Below are positions 35,670 to 43,560 of a stretch of DNA of 64,000 bases, piece by piece. Below the pieces are notes generated by a model. It had not been told where the DNA came from, made no database searches, and saw only the letters and a list, made by a program, of their open reading frames with translations. Numbering within the stretch: the first letter of the stretch is position 1; the number at the start of each line of letters is the position of its first letter. The translations under genes and the position numbers were made by a program. Location of the stretch: contig NZ_CP080572.1 in assembly GCF_023746595.1 (NCBI RefSeq), positions 1,720,530 to 1,784,529 of the forward strand, given 5' to 3'. Origin of the DNA: Thermococcus argininiproducens (GTDB lineage: Archaea; Methanobacteriota_B; Thermococci; Thermococcales; Thermococcaceae).

Positions 35670-37089
35670 CATTCTTTTCACCACGTGAATTCTGCTCTCC
35701 AAGAAGCTTATCTATAAGCTCCGTAAACTCATCAAGTCTATCTTTTGGTATCCTTATCCCTGCTGCTATAGCATGGCCTCCGCCTTCTCCTCCAAGCACT
35801 TCTGCAGCTTTTCTTAGGGCTTCTCCAAGATCATACCCCTTTTCAATGCCCTTCTTTGTGGTTCTAGCAGATCCCTTAATAAGCCCATCTTCTTCACTAT
35901 CTGCTAAAACTATCACCGGTTTTTCCGCTCTAGCTAACTGAGCATTTATTGCCATGGTGGCTGCTATCCCAACCATAGTGTCTTTAATGTTCTTTCCAGC
36001 GTAAAAAACATAAGCATGATCTTTCTCAATTGCACTGTTCCAATTTTGAATAAGGTATCGTCTCATCTCTATTTGTTCTCTTTTATACTCATCTACAAGT
36101 TTTAAAGCGTCTTTGAATGCTTTTTCGTCTCCTAAGCATATAGCAACACCAAGCGTGCCCATGTTAAGTCTCCCCGTTGCATTTAGTAGTGTGGCAAATT
36201 CTCTTGCTTCGTGCCGTGGATCCCCTTCGGGATATTTTTTAATAAGGATTACATCCCCTATGAGCCTGTCGATATCCTCTTTAGAAGCGTTGTTTTTAAT
36301 TAGATGGATAACTAGTACATCATGAAGTCTCCTTTTCTCTTCCTCTTTAAGTTGCCAGTAATTCATATCTGGATCAAATCCCTTGCTTCGGAGGAACTCT
36401 ATAGCATTCCTTATATCCCCTGTTATCCCCGGAAGTTCTGGATTTGACGCATAAGCGAGCATTTGAGATAATGTTCTTGTTTCTCTTCCAAAAAGCCTTA
36501 TCTCCTTCTGTACTTCTATAAGATCGAGTTCTTTTGCATCCTCTATTATCTCAATATTCATCCCATGAAACTGACCATCCACTTCTTGCATATCTCCAAC
36601 TGCACCAACTAAGGCTAAGTAGCTCAAGTCCCCGTTCTTTTCATTTAATGCCTTAGCAATGAAGTAAGCAACGCCCGAGCCACTCAAATCCCTAACACTA
36701 TCCGCCCCAAATTGTGTAGGATTCACGAGAACATGATTCTCCTGCTCAATCTCTCCATCTTCAGGGGGATGATGATCAGCTATCACTACTGTGGCATCCG
36801 CTAGATACTTCTCAATTAGACTTATAGACCCACTTCCCAAGTCGCTGAAAACGTATATCTTTTGATTCTCTTCAGCCAGCTCTTTAATTATGTCTTCACT
36901 GAGTTGTTTTACAATGCTGAGGTGAAAATTAGTGCCTTCCCTTGCTATAGCTTTTGCTAGGATCGCTCCCGCAGTAATACCATCTGCATCTCTATGAGAA
37001 ATTATACGTATAGTATGCCCTAGCTCAATGTGCATTTTTATTAATTCTGCCCCTTCTCTAACCTTATCTAAGAACGCATTTTTATCCAT
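35662..37089 (-). CDS. gan: GAN: GINS-associated RecJ-like DHH nuclease
   Basis: This 475-residue protein belongs to the RecJ/Cdc45 group. Motif DADG is at residues 34-37, SDLGSG follows, and DHHPPED is at 105-111, giving the metal-binding [11 protein letters not shown] comes next, and the DHHA1 end [12 protein letters not shown] lies near residue 440. It corresponds to T. kodakarensis GAN and P. furiosus RecJ, a 5'-3' single-strand exonuclease that joins the GINS-MCM replicative complex. The gene next to rpsO is the neighbourhood I recall for GAN in this order. Confidence 0.93.
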   Translation of the reverse strand: MDKNAFLDKVREGAELIKMHIELGHTIRIISHRDADGITAGAILAKAIAREGTNFHLSIVKQLSEDIIKELAEENQKIYVFSDLGSGSISLIEKYLADATVVIADHHPPEDGEIEQENHVLVNPTQFGADSVRDLSGSGVAYFIAKALNEKNGDLSYLALVGAVGDMQEVDGQFHGMNIEIIEDAKELDLIEVQKEIRLFGRETRTLSQMLAYASNPELPGITGDIRNAIEFLRSKGFDPDMNYWQLKEEEKRRLHDVLVIHLIKNNASKEDIDRLIGDVILIKKYPEGDPRHEAREFATLLNATGRLNMGTLGVAICLGDEKAFKDALKLVDEYKREQIEMRRYLIQNWNSAIEKDHAYVFYAGKNIKDTMVGIAATMAINAQLARAEKPVIVLADSEEDGLIKGSARTTKKGIEKGYDLGEALRKAAEVLGGEGGGHAIAAGIRIPKDRLDEFTELIDKLLGEQNSRGEKNEN

Positions 37090-37120
37090 TATATCACCTT
37101 AATAATAAAAAGGTGAAAAA

Positions 37121-37576
37121 TCAGCGGACAAGCAACTTTGCCTGTTCTGGATCGTATCTCCACTTGGCTGGTAACTTTCCAGTTCTTCTGTAGTACTTAA
37201 CAAGTCTCCTGATTTTGCTTTCTGTGAGTTGAAGTCCTCTTCTTGAGTGAAGATCCTTAGGGTGCTGTTCTAGGTGCTTCCTTAACTTAACTGCTTTCCT
37301 GATAAGGAACATCAAGTCTTCTGGTAACTCCGGTGCGAGACCATTTTCATCGAGAATCTGAGTTATCTTCTTTCCAGTGATAAGCCTAACACTGGGTATT
37401 CCATACTGGTCCCTCAAAATAGTACCAATCATAGCAGCACTGTAACCTTCTTTTCTAAGTTTGATAACAAGATTCTCAACCTCTTCAGCAGTGTATTCCA
37501 CCCAAGTAGGTGGAGCAGTCCTCGGTGGTTTTTTTGATCCAGATTTTCCTCTCTTTCTTGCATGCAACCGTGCCAT
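37121..37576 (-). CDS. rpsO: 30S ribosomal protein uS15
   Basis: This 151-residue archaeal S15 ([34 protein letters not shown]..., with [29 protein letters not shown]) binds the central domain of 16S rRNA. The N-terminal extension of about 60 residues is normal for archaea and eukaryotes. The ribosome binding site GGGAGGTG at 37583-37590 directly follows a strong hairpin at 37594-37617 and a GC-rich transcribed leader. Leader-based autoregulation is therefore possible, as in bacterial rpsO, but is not shown. Confidence 0.97.
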   Translation of the reverse strand: MARLHARKRGKSGSKKPPRTAPPTWVEYTAEEVENLVIKLRKEGYSAAMIGTILRDQYGIPSVRLITGKKITQILDENGLAPELPEDLMFLIRKAVKLRKHLEQHPKDLHSRRGLQLTESKIRRLVKYYRRTGKLPAKWRYDPEQAKLLVR

Positions 37577-37593
37577 TTACAACACCTCCCGGT

Positions 37594-37790
37594 GACGGCC
37601 AGCTCTAGCCAGCCGTCCCTTATAAGATTGCCAATAGTGGATGATGAACTACCCCACCCTGAGAGCCGGGGCTTCGTGAGAGTTCATTCGACATCCCCTT
37701 TGCCGGTAGCCTCACTCTCACCGGCCGGTTCACGCGGCCATTACCGGCTATCCCCCAACGGGAGAATCGCCGGCTACCTTTCCAAGTATA
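37594..37790 (-). ncRNA. GC-rich structured RNA upstream of rpsO with tnpB-3'-end-like segment
   Basis: About 200 nt of GC-rich DNA in an AT-rich genome starts roughly 25 nt after a TATA box. On the minus strand the stems close with G-U pairs, which on the plus strand become mismatches, so the RNA is minus. Stems include CCGGC/GCCGG around UCUCCC/GGGGGA, GUGAGAGU/ACUCUCAC, and GACGGCUGGC/GCUGGCCGUC at 37594-37617. One frame reads RPVRVRLPAKGMSNELSRSP and then GSQGG, an ending I associate with TnpB proteins. It could be a leftover omega-RNA, an rpsO leader or one of the hyperthermophile GC-rich RNAs. Confidence 0.6.
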
Positions 37791-37806
37791 ATCCCGCTGG
37801 TGTAAG

Positions 37807-37815
37807 TATTTAAAT
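37807..37815 (-). promoter_or_regulatory. TATA box of the GC-rich RNA/rpsO
   Basis: The minus-strand sequence ATTTAAATA precedes the start of the GC-rich block by about 25 nt. From 37816 to 38014 I see only AT-rich sequence and the cas6-like promoter area. Confidence 0.65.
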
Positions 37816-38014
37816 CTTTCGGGCTTTCATTCCCACCCTTTTGGGAGGAGTCTTCCCGCCCAAGTATGATAAAAGGACTTTAAAAAGTTTGCCCTTAATC
37901 CCTTTTTCATCTGCCCTTTTCAATTTGTTAAAAACGAGCAAGGATACTATTTCCATTCGAAATTCTTATTAACACTAAAAGCAAAGATAGTATTTGAAGC
38001 GGAGGGGGAAATTA

Positions 38015-38749
38015 ATGAGAATTGAAATCAAGCTTAAACCAGAAAATAAGAATCTTATAGTTCCCTTCAACTACAATGATGAAATTCATAACCAATTGCT
38101 TGAAAAGATATTCCTTGCAGCGCCAGATTTAGCTGAAATATTGCAAACAGAGTACAAGGACTATTTTACCTTCTCCAGGATAATGATTAGAGAAAGAGAA
38201 ATTATCCCAGAAGAGGGCATTAAAGTCCTCTCAGATGACGTGTCTCTCTATATATCCTCCTCACTTACCGAAATCATAAAGGCAATTGCAGAAGGGTTTG
38301 TCTCAAATCCTATTCTCAAGGTAGGTAATGCTACCTTTTCGATGGTCAATATTGAAATACTCAGAGAGCCACAGATATCCGAAGGCACGCTATTCTCGAC
38401 ACTAAGCCCCATTGTTGTTAGAACTGCCAAATTTGAAGATAATAAAGTAAAGATCTGGGATTTATACCCTAACAGTCCCGGATTTCAGGATAAACTTAGA
38501 AAGATTATGCTCACAAAATTCTCAGAAATATATGGAAAACTCCCAGAGGATACCGATTTTCACATAGATGTCATAAAATTCAAGCCAGTACGAATAAAAG
38601 TGGGCAAAACATACTATAGAGGATCACTGATGGTCTTTAGGTACTACGGTTCAAAGGAGATAGCAAAATTTGGATACGAAAATGGGTTCGGGGATAAAAC
38701 CAGTTATGGTTTTGGTATGGTCAAAGTGATTGAAGAAGAAGAGCAATAA
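38015..38749 (+). CDS. cas6: Cas6-family protein, probably non-catalytic, no CRISPR array nearby
   Basis: This 244-residue protein has the two ferredoxin-like folds of Cas6. The family glycine-rich end is KFGYENGFGDKTSYGFGMVKV, and ILREPQISEGTLFSTLSPIVVRT is in the middle. P. furiosus Cas6 uses Tyr31, His46 and Lys52. By eye, the matching region here (EKIFLAAPDLAEILQTEYKDYFTFSRIMI) has Phe for the tyrosine and no histidine. That resembles the non-catalytic paralogues described from Pyrococcus. No repeats or other cas genes are in the window. The start follows GGAGGGGG (38001-38008) after 6 nt. Confidence 0.82.
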   Translation: MRIEIKLKPENKNLIVPFNYNDEIHNQLLEKIFLAAPDLAEILQTEYKDYFTFSRIMIREREIIPEEGIKVLSDDVSLYISSSLTEIIKAIAEGFVSNPILKVGNATFSMVNIEILREPQISEGTLFSTLSPIVVRTAKFEDNKVKIWDLYPNSPGFQDKLRKIMLTKFSEIYGKLPEDTDFHIDVIKFKPVRIKVGKTYYRGSLMVFRYYGSKEIAKFGYENGFGDKTSYGFGMVKVIEEEEQ

Positions 38750-39617
38750 TGCCTAGAAAAGTTTCTATTGTCCATACTATTGCAACAAGTTGATATTCCT
38801 TCACTTTTTTCATTCTCATTATAAGGCCTAAAAAAGTTAGATAGGGAGGAGCTTTAAGTGTACCATCTTTCTGAACCTCTGTTTTACCTAGAGGTCTACC
38901 TTTAAATCGTATCTTTGTCTTAAGGAGAAAGTCTACAAAATGTGGAAGGAGAAGAATTGCCACAAAGAGCTCAACTTTTCCCAAAATCCCTACAATTCCT
39001 ATTAGTGCCCCCAGAGACAAAGTACCTGTGTCACCTGGGAAAATCTTTGCTGGATATTTGTTCCACCATAAAAATCCTAACCCAACCGCTGCCCCTGTAA
39101 AAGCCAAAACCTGTGCACTCCCAGATGTCATTAACCCTAAAAAGAAAAGGGCTATTGTTGAAGTTCCAACTTCTAATCCATTAAAACCTGCTAATAGATT
39201 CACCAAGTTTGCGGCTCCAGTTATAAAAAGAACAGAAAAAATGTAATAAAGCACGCCAAGTTCGATCGAGAATAATAACAAATCTACGTTGGTGCTTAAG
39301 GGTAAAGAGAACACTAGGAGAGATGCTAATAACGAAAGCACAACTTTATGTGATTGTTTCAATCGGGTTATGTCATCAAGTATACCAATAATTCCAAAGA
39401 GCACGAAAATTAAGATGGCCTTACCTATTGTTTCATTTAAAATTATGAGCAAACTTAGGGGAAGTGAAATCAAAAAGACTATTCCCCCCATCTCTGGTAT
39501 TTCAGGTTTATCCAATTTATGAATGTCTCTACCTAAAATGCCCGCTTCTCTCATTAGTGAAGCAATATATGGTGTGAGGATCAAGGAAAGGAAAATTCCA
39601 ACAACCGCCGTTATCAT
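38721..39617 (-). CDS. Glycosyltransferase family 4 (polyprenyl-P HexNAc-1-P transferase, MraY/AglH-like)
   Basis: This 298-residue enzyme has about ten membrane segments. It transfers a sugar-1-phosphate from a UDP-sugar to dolichyl phosphate, the first step of lipid-linked glycan assembly. The family signatures are DKPEIPEMGGIVFL, GIIGILDDITRLKQ (Asp pair), NLVNLLAGFNGLEVG, and KIFPGDTGTLSLGA with PHFVDFLLK. Length and topology are full. Its 3' end overlaps the convergent cas6-like gene by 29 nt. Confidence 0.9.
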   Translation of the reverse strand: MITAVVGIFLSLILTPYIASLMREAGILGRDIHKLDKPEIPEMGGIVFLISLPLSLLIILNETIGKAILIFVLFGIIGILDDITRLKQSHKVVLSLLASLLVFSLPLSTNVDLLLFSIELGVLYYIFSVLFITGAANLVNLLAGFNGLEVGTSTIALFFLGLMTSGSAQVLAFTGAAVGLGFLWWNKYPAKIFPGDTGTLSLGALIGIVGILGKVELFVAILLLPHFVDFLLKTKIRFKGRPLGKTEVQKDGTLKAPPYLTFLGLIMRMKKVKEYQLVAIVWTIETFLGIIALLLQSL

Positions 39618-39692
39618 TATAATCCCTCACGCTAAATTGGGGAATAGATTAATAACTTTTCCGATGCTATCTAATAAAGGTCGGTGGAGAAG

Positions 39693-41015
39693 ATGGATAT
39701 CCAACTGGTGGTCTTTGATCTCGATGGAACACTCATAGGTGCCCCAATGGACTTCAAAGAAATAAAAGAGAGACTACGAAATAAATTGCTAGAAGAAGGG
39801 ATTCCAAAAGAGCTGATAGGCAATTTAACTCCCATGTATGAGACACTAATTCGTATCTCCCAAAAGACTGGGATAGATTTTGAATATCTACATTCATTTC
39901 TTGTGGAACTTGAAATCGAAAGGGCTAAAGAGAGTTACTTATTCGAGGGGACAAGAAAACTCCTCGAATTTTTAAGAGATAATGGAATAAAACTAGCCCT
40001 AATGACAAGAAGTTCTCGCAAAGCCACTGAATTCACTCTGAAAAAACATGAAATTATGAATCTCTTCGACCTCATAGTAACACGAGATGACGTTCCTTGG
40101 AAGGAAGTAAAACCAAATAATGGACACCTACAGGCCATTTTAGATCACTTTAAAATCCCCTCTACAAAAACTGTGGTGGTAGGGGATCATGGATACGACT
40201 TGATTCCTGCAAAAGCCCTAGGAACTTTAAGTGTTCTTGTAACATCTAATGAAAGTGGCAGAATGAGTTTTCAAATAGATGAAAAAGCCAACTTTGAGAT
40301 ACCCACGATAAAAGAGGCAATACCTTTATTTAAACGATTGCTTAACACTTATGTGGTTGTTCCGGCATATAACGAAGAGAAGACCATTGAAATGGTCCTA
40401 GAAAGGTTACTAGAATACTTCAAGAAAAGTGAGATTATAGTAATAAATGATGGAAGCAAAGATAGAACAAAAGAAATCGCAGAGAGAAAAGGAGTTGTAG
40501 TACTGAGTCATTTAGTAAACAGAGGACTAGGCGGTGCCCTCGGTACAGGGATAAAATATGCGCTCCTTAAGGGCGCAGAGGTTGTCTTAACTTTCGATGC
40601 TGATGGACAACATCGGATAGAGGATGCCTTGAAAGTCATGAAACCTGTGATTGAGGGGAAAGTAGATTTTGCGGTTGGATCTAGGCTAAAAGGAGATGTC
40701 ACTCAAATGCCCTTTGTAAAACGCCTTGGAAACTCCATATTGGATTTTATAACTGCAGCTTTCGCAGGAAAGTATGTCACTGATTCTCAAAGTGGGCTAA
40801 GATGCTTAAATAGAAAATGTGCCTCAAAATTGAGAATAACGTGTGATAGATACGCTGTTTCAAGTGAGATAATAATAGAAGCCGCTAAAAATGGGTGCAA
40901 AATTAGTGAAGTTCCAATAAAAGCTGTTTACACAGAATATACTAAAAAGAAGGGGACAAACATCATAGAAGGAATTAAAATCGCCTTCGATTTGATTATA
41001 GAGAAGTTGAGGTGA
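39693..41015 (+). CDS. Fused HAD phosphatase and GT2 glycosyltransferase (dolichyl-P sugar synthase type)
   Basis: This 440-residue protein joins two enzymes. Residues 1-210 are a HAD-superfamily hydrolase with FDLDGTL at 8-14, TRSSRKA (motif II), and VVGDHGYDL near 165. Residues about 220-440 are a GT-A family 2 transferase: YVVVPAYNEEKTIEMVLERLLEY, INDGSKDRTKE, FDADGQHR and the SRLKGDV region. The second half resembles dolichyl-phosphate mannose/glucose synthases. The start at ATG 39693 follows GGTGGAG. The DUF2304 gene follows directly, a frequent partner of such transferases. Confidence 0.88.
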   Translation: MDIQLVVFDLDGTLIGAPMDFKEIKERLRNKLLEEGIPKELIGNLTPMYETLIRISQKTGIDFEYLHSFLVELEIERAKESYLFEGTRKLLEFLRDNGIKLALMTRSSRKATEFTLKKHEIMNLFDLIVTRDDVPWKEVKPNNGHLQAILDHFKIPSTKTVVVGDHGYDLIPAKALGTLSVLVTSNESGRMSFQIDEKANFEIPTIKEAIPLFKRLLNTYVVVPAYNEEKTIEMVLERLLEYFKKSEIIVINDGSKDRTKEIAERKGVVVLSHLVNRGLGGALGTGIKYALLKGAEVVLTFDADGQHRIEDALKVMKPVIEGKVDFAVGSRLKGDVTQMPFVKRLGNSILDFITAAFAGKYVTDSQSGLRCLNRKCASKLRITCDRYAVSSEIIIEAAKNGCKISEVPIKAVYTEYTKKKGTNIIEGIKIAFDLIIEKLR

Positions 41016-41020
41016 TTAAG

Positions 41021-41380
41021 ATGTACGTCATCCAATATATTGCTATCCTCGCATCTTTGGGAATTATGGTATATGTGTTAGGAAAATATGGAAAAAAAGA
41101 AATGACATGGCAAGGATTTATTTTCTGGGAATCCCTCTTGATAATCATGCTAATAATCTCTTTAAAGCCTATTGAGACATCAATCTTCATAAAAAACTTA
41201 TTAGGACTCGGAAGGGGATTAGATGCCCTGTTTGTAGTATTGATTGGGCTTAACTATATTCTCATGTTCAGGATATACATGAGAATAGATAAAACCGAAA
41301 GGGAAATAACGGAACTCACTAGAAAAATGGCTATTGAGCTTCAAGAAATCAAAGAAGATCTAAAAAAACTTGAAAAATAG
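41021..41380 (+). CDS. DUF2304 family membrane protein
   Basis: This 119-residue protein has three hydrophobic segments (about 3-18, 30-46 and 65-85) and a charged coiled-coil tail (RIDKTEREITELTRKMAIELQEIKEDLKKLEK). DUF2304 proteins commonly sit next to dolichyl-phosphate sugar synthase genes and may hold the enzyme at the membrane. The ATG follows GAGGTGATTAAG, which overlaps the fusion gene's stop. Confidence 0.85.
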   Translation: MYVIQYIAILASLGIMVYVLGKYGKKEMTWQGFIFWESLLIIMLIISLKPIETSIFIKNLLGLGRGLDALFVVLIGLNYILMFRIYMRIDKTEREITELTRKMAIELQEIKEDLKKLEK

Positions 41381-41381
41381 T

Positions 41382-41924
41382 TTACTCTGTCAAAAGATCC
41401 TCCCTAAAGAGTTCGTCCAAAAATATTTTAACTCTCTCTTTAGGAACCTTGAATTGCCTTATTTTTACAATACCCTTTTTTTGGGCCTCTTTTAGGAGAA
41501 TTTCAGTAGCTTTATTTGGATACATCTCTTCATAGACTATCTCCTTAACTCCTGCATTAATTAACAACTTAAAGCAAGTATCACAGGGAAAGTGAGTTAC
41601 ATATACCGTAGCTCCTTCCAAACTTATTCCCTTCCTAGCGGCCATTGCTATAACATTTTGTTCTGCATGAACTGCTCTGTGACAATGCCCATCTACTAAT
41701 AAACACCCCACATCAATACAATGCTCCATATTTCTAGGTGCTCCATTGTATCCAGTAGCTAAAATATATCCATCCTTAACAGCCACAGCCCCGACCCTGA
41801 GTCTTGGACAGGTTGCTCTAAGCCCCACAAGTTTCGCAATAAGCATAAAGTACTCATCCTTTGTAGGACGTACGTTCTTTATGTGTTCTGCTTTTTTCTT
41901 GTTGAGAATTATCTCTACTTCCAT
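41382..41924 (-). CDS. dCMP deaminase family protein
   Basis: This 180-residue zinc enzyme likely converts dCMP to dUMP. Zinc and proton-shuttle residues are in HAEQNVIAMAA (His and Glu) and FPCDTCFKLL (two Cys). VGAVAVKDGYILATGYNGAPRNMEHC and the extra cysteine-histidine set CIDVGCLLVDGHCHRAVH are typical of dCMP deaminases with a second zinc. The start ATG 41924 has GGGGGGAG upstream. It ends one base from the convergent DUF2304 stop. Confidence 0.92.
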   Translation of the reverse strand: MEVEIILNKKKAEHIKNVRPTKDEYFMLIAKLVGLRATCPRLRVGAVAVKDGYILATGYNGAPRNMEHCIDVGCLLVDGHCHRAVHAEQNVIAMAARKGISLEGATVYVTHFPCDTCFKLLINAGVKEIVYEEMYPNKATEILLKEAQKKGIVKIRQFKVPKERVKIFLDELFREDLLTE

Positions 41925-41974
41925 AATCTCCCCCCATACAAAAATGGTAAAAACTTTAAAAGAATTTTTCAAAA

Positions 41975-42757
41975 TTAATTGAAGATTCTTTCTCTTAAAG
42001 TCATTGCATCAACTTCCGCCATTATTCTCCAAATCCTCTCATCATAACTAGGATGGGTAGTGAAAAATGGTTTTTGTGACTTTCTTTCAATACTTGGCTC
42101 TATTGAAGGCAACACTGGATCCTTAACAGTAGTTCTTAGATCTTCATAATATTTCAATTCTTCGAGGGCTTCTTTTAATGCCAAAGGTTTTGAAACTAGT
42201 CTCAGTGCAGTCTCATCCGCCTTGAACTCTCTTTTTCTTAGATGACGTGACCTCTCAACTTCATAAGCAATGTAGAGCAATATCGAAACTACACTCACTA
42301 ATAAACTCTTGGAAAATACTGTATTCAACAAAACCAGACTAAGCATGAGATACCTTAGGTAGGAAATTAATGGAAACATAAGAGTATCACTATTCTTGAT
42401 GTGCCCTATCTCATGAGCAGCCACGGCAAGAATTTCCTCCTCATCAAGCACTTCAAAAAGGCCTAATGAAAGGACAATTGAATTTCCAAAGGAGTATGCA
42501 TTCGGGATGTAATCATCAAGTATATAAATTTCTGGAGGTGCTATACCCGCTTTGTTTGCCATTCTCATTATCCCATCATAAAGCCACGGCATATCCTCAA
42601 AAGAAAGGAGTCTCTGATCCCTTTGGAGAGACCGTCTAATTGTCCAGAAGTAAAGGCCCACAAGAATAAATATTGTGAGTAGAGTAACAGCTAGGCCAAT
42701 CCTACCCAGATATAATAAGGTTATCAATAGTTGGGCCAAAAATATCAGCTTAAGCAT
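41975..42757 (-). CDS. M48-family membrane metalloprotease (HtpX/BlaR-like)
   Basis: This 260-residue protein has two N-terminal membrane helices (about 3-17 and 20-37) and the zinc-binding HEIGH near residue 113. Two more hydrophobic segments follow (about 132-165), and the zinc glutamate is in the KREFKADETAL region. NAYSFGNSIVLSLGLFEVLDEEE precedes the active site, as in HtpX. It lies 6 nt downstream of a BlaI-type repressor. In bacteria BlaI is controlled by a membrane metalloprotease, so this may be an analogous sensing pair. Confidence 0.88.
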   Translation of the reverse strand: MLKLIFLAQLLITLLYLGRIGLAVTLLTIFILVGLYFWTIRRSLQRDQRLLSFEDMPWLYDGIMRMANKAGIAPPEIYILDDYIPNAYSFGNSIVLSLGLFEVLDEEEILAVAAHEIGHIKNSDTLMFPLISYLRYLMLSLVLLNTVFSKSLLVSVVSILLYIAYEVERSRHLRKREFKADETALRLVSKPLALKEALEELKYYEDLRTTVKDPVLPSIEPSIERKSQKPFFTTHPSYDERIWRIMAEVDAMTLRERIFN

Positions 42758-42763
42758 TAACTA

Positions 42764-43129
42764 TCACTTCTTTATTTTTGATAAATATGCTACAGTGGCT
42801 TCTTTAAAGTTGTTCATGAGTGCATTGAGTATACTCTCAACTACTTTCCGTTCAAATTCCTCTTTACTTGTTACAACGCTGTATACGTACTTCATTCCGC
42901 CCCTTCCAGTATCCACGCTTCTTTTTAATAGCCCCCTTTCACAGAGCCTGTTCATTAATATGCTCACAGTGGAACGTCTTAAGGTTTTATGAGTTTCTTT
43001 AAGATACTCATAGACCTCCCCAGCAGTGGCTACTTTGACTTTCCACATATACTCCATAATCTCCGCTTCCATAGGAGGAAGAATCGCCTTCAACCCATCT
43101 TCATTTATTTTGAACTCATGAGGTTCCAT
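42764..43129 (-). CDS. BlaI/MecI/CopY-family transcription regulator
   Basis: This 121-residue winged-helix protein has LPPMEAEIMEYMWKVKVATAGEVYEYLKETHKTLRRSTVSILMNRLCERGLLKR and a C-terminal dimerisation helix region (EEFERKVVESILNALMNNFKEATVAYLSK). The start ATG 43129 follows GAGGAGA; a longer frame to 43183 is unlikely. It is co-transcribed with the M48 protease, with only 6 nt between them. Confidence 0.87.
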   Translation of the reverse strand: MEPHEFKINEDGLKAILPPMEAEIMEYMWKVKVATAGEVYEYLKETHKTLRRSTVSILMNRLCERGLLKRSVDTGRGGMKYVYSVVTSKEEFERKVVESILNALMNNFKEATVAYLSKIKK

Positions 43130-43234
43130 GGAACATCTCCTCTCGGGTCTATTTTCTGCTAACCATTCTATTATTATCAGCACCCATACATAAATTTTTG
43201 GGTTATAAATAATACGTTAGAAAAGCCCTTTTGG

Positions 43235-43309
43235 CGGGCCGGGGGGGATTCGAACCCCCGACCTGCGGATTAAGAGTCCGCCGCTCTAACCATGCTAAGC
43301 TACCGGCCC
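43235..43309 (-). tRNA. tRNA-Lys (anticodon CUU)
   Basis: The minus-strand cloverleaf has acceptor GGGCCGG paired with CCGGCCC and discriminator G. The anticodon arm is GCGGA-CTCTTAA-TCCGC with anticodon CTT, and the T-arm is GGGGGTTCGAATCCCCC. CCA is not encoded. Confidence 0.95.
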
Positions 43310-43338
43310 ACACCCAATCCAATAGGGATTGAAGCCCA

Positions 43339-43347
43339 CTTATAAAC
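43339..43347 (-). promoter_or_regulatory. TATA box of tRNA-Lys
   Basis: GTTTATAAG on the minus strand is 30 nt before the tRNA-Lys 5' end. Confidence 0.75.
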
Positions 43348-43372
43348 CTTTCGGTTAAAGAAGACAGAAAAA

Positions 43373-43380
43373 TTTATAAA
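43373..43380 (+). promoter_or_regulatory. TATA box of tRNA-Leu
   Basis: TTTATAAA lies 32 nt before the tRNA-Leu 5' end. It is divergent from the tRNA-Lys promoter, with about 25 bp between the two boxes. Confidence 0.8.
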
Positions 43381-43411
43381 CAAACTAAGAAGACAAATAA
43401 ACGGCGCTCTT

Positions 43412-43499
43412 GCGGGGGTTGCCGAGCCTGGTCAAAGGCGCGGGATTGAGGGTCCCGTCCCGTAGGGGTTCCGGGGTTCAAATCCCCGCCCCCGCACCA
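43412..43499 (+). tRNA. tRNA-Leu (anticodon GAG), CCA encoded
   Basis: This class II tRNA has acceptor GCGGGGG paired with CCCCCGC. The anticodon arm is CGGGA-TTGAGGG-TCCCG with anticodon GAG. It has a long variable arm (CCCGTAGGGG) and T-arm CGGGGTTCAAATCCCCG. The CCA end is encoded at 43497-43499. Confidence 0.95.
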
Positions 43500-43560
43500 A
43501 AAATGGCCCTTCTGCGGTGATAAAAATTAGAATTAAGAGAAAATAAAGGAGATCTATTTA

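Noticed and set aside
33714-37576. Claim that the translation/replication gene group is unusual
   Set aside because: The eS1-Pcc1-GAN-S15 arrangement is, as far as I recall, normal for Thermococcales.
37594-37790. RNase P RNA or SRP 7S RNA
   Set aside because: The universally conserved core motifs of these RNAs are not present, and the block is too short for either.
37562-37813. 83-residue plus-strand frame over the GC-rich region
   Set aside because: It has no ribosome site and is an antisense reading of the structured RNA; composition follows stem pairing rather than coding.
38015-38749. CRISPR array near the cas6-like gene
   Set aside because: I found no regularly spaced repeats of about 30 nt within the flanking spacers or elsewhere in the window.
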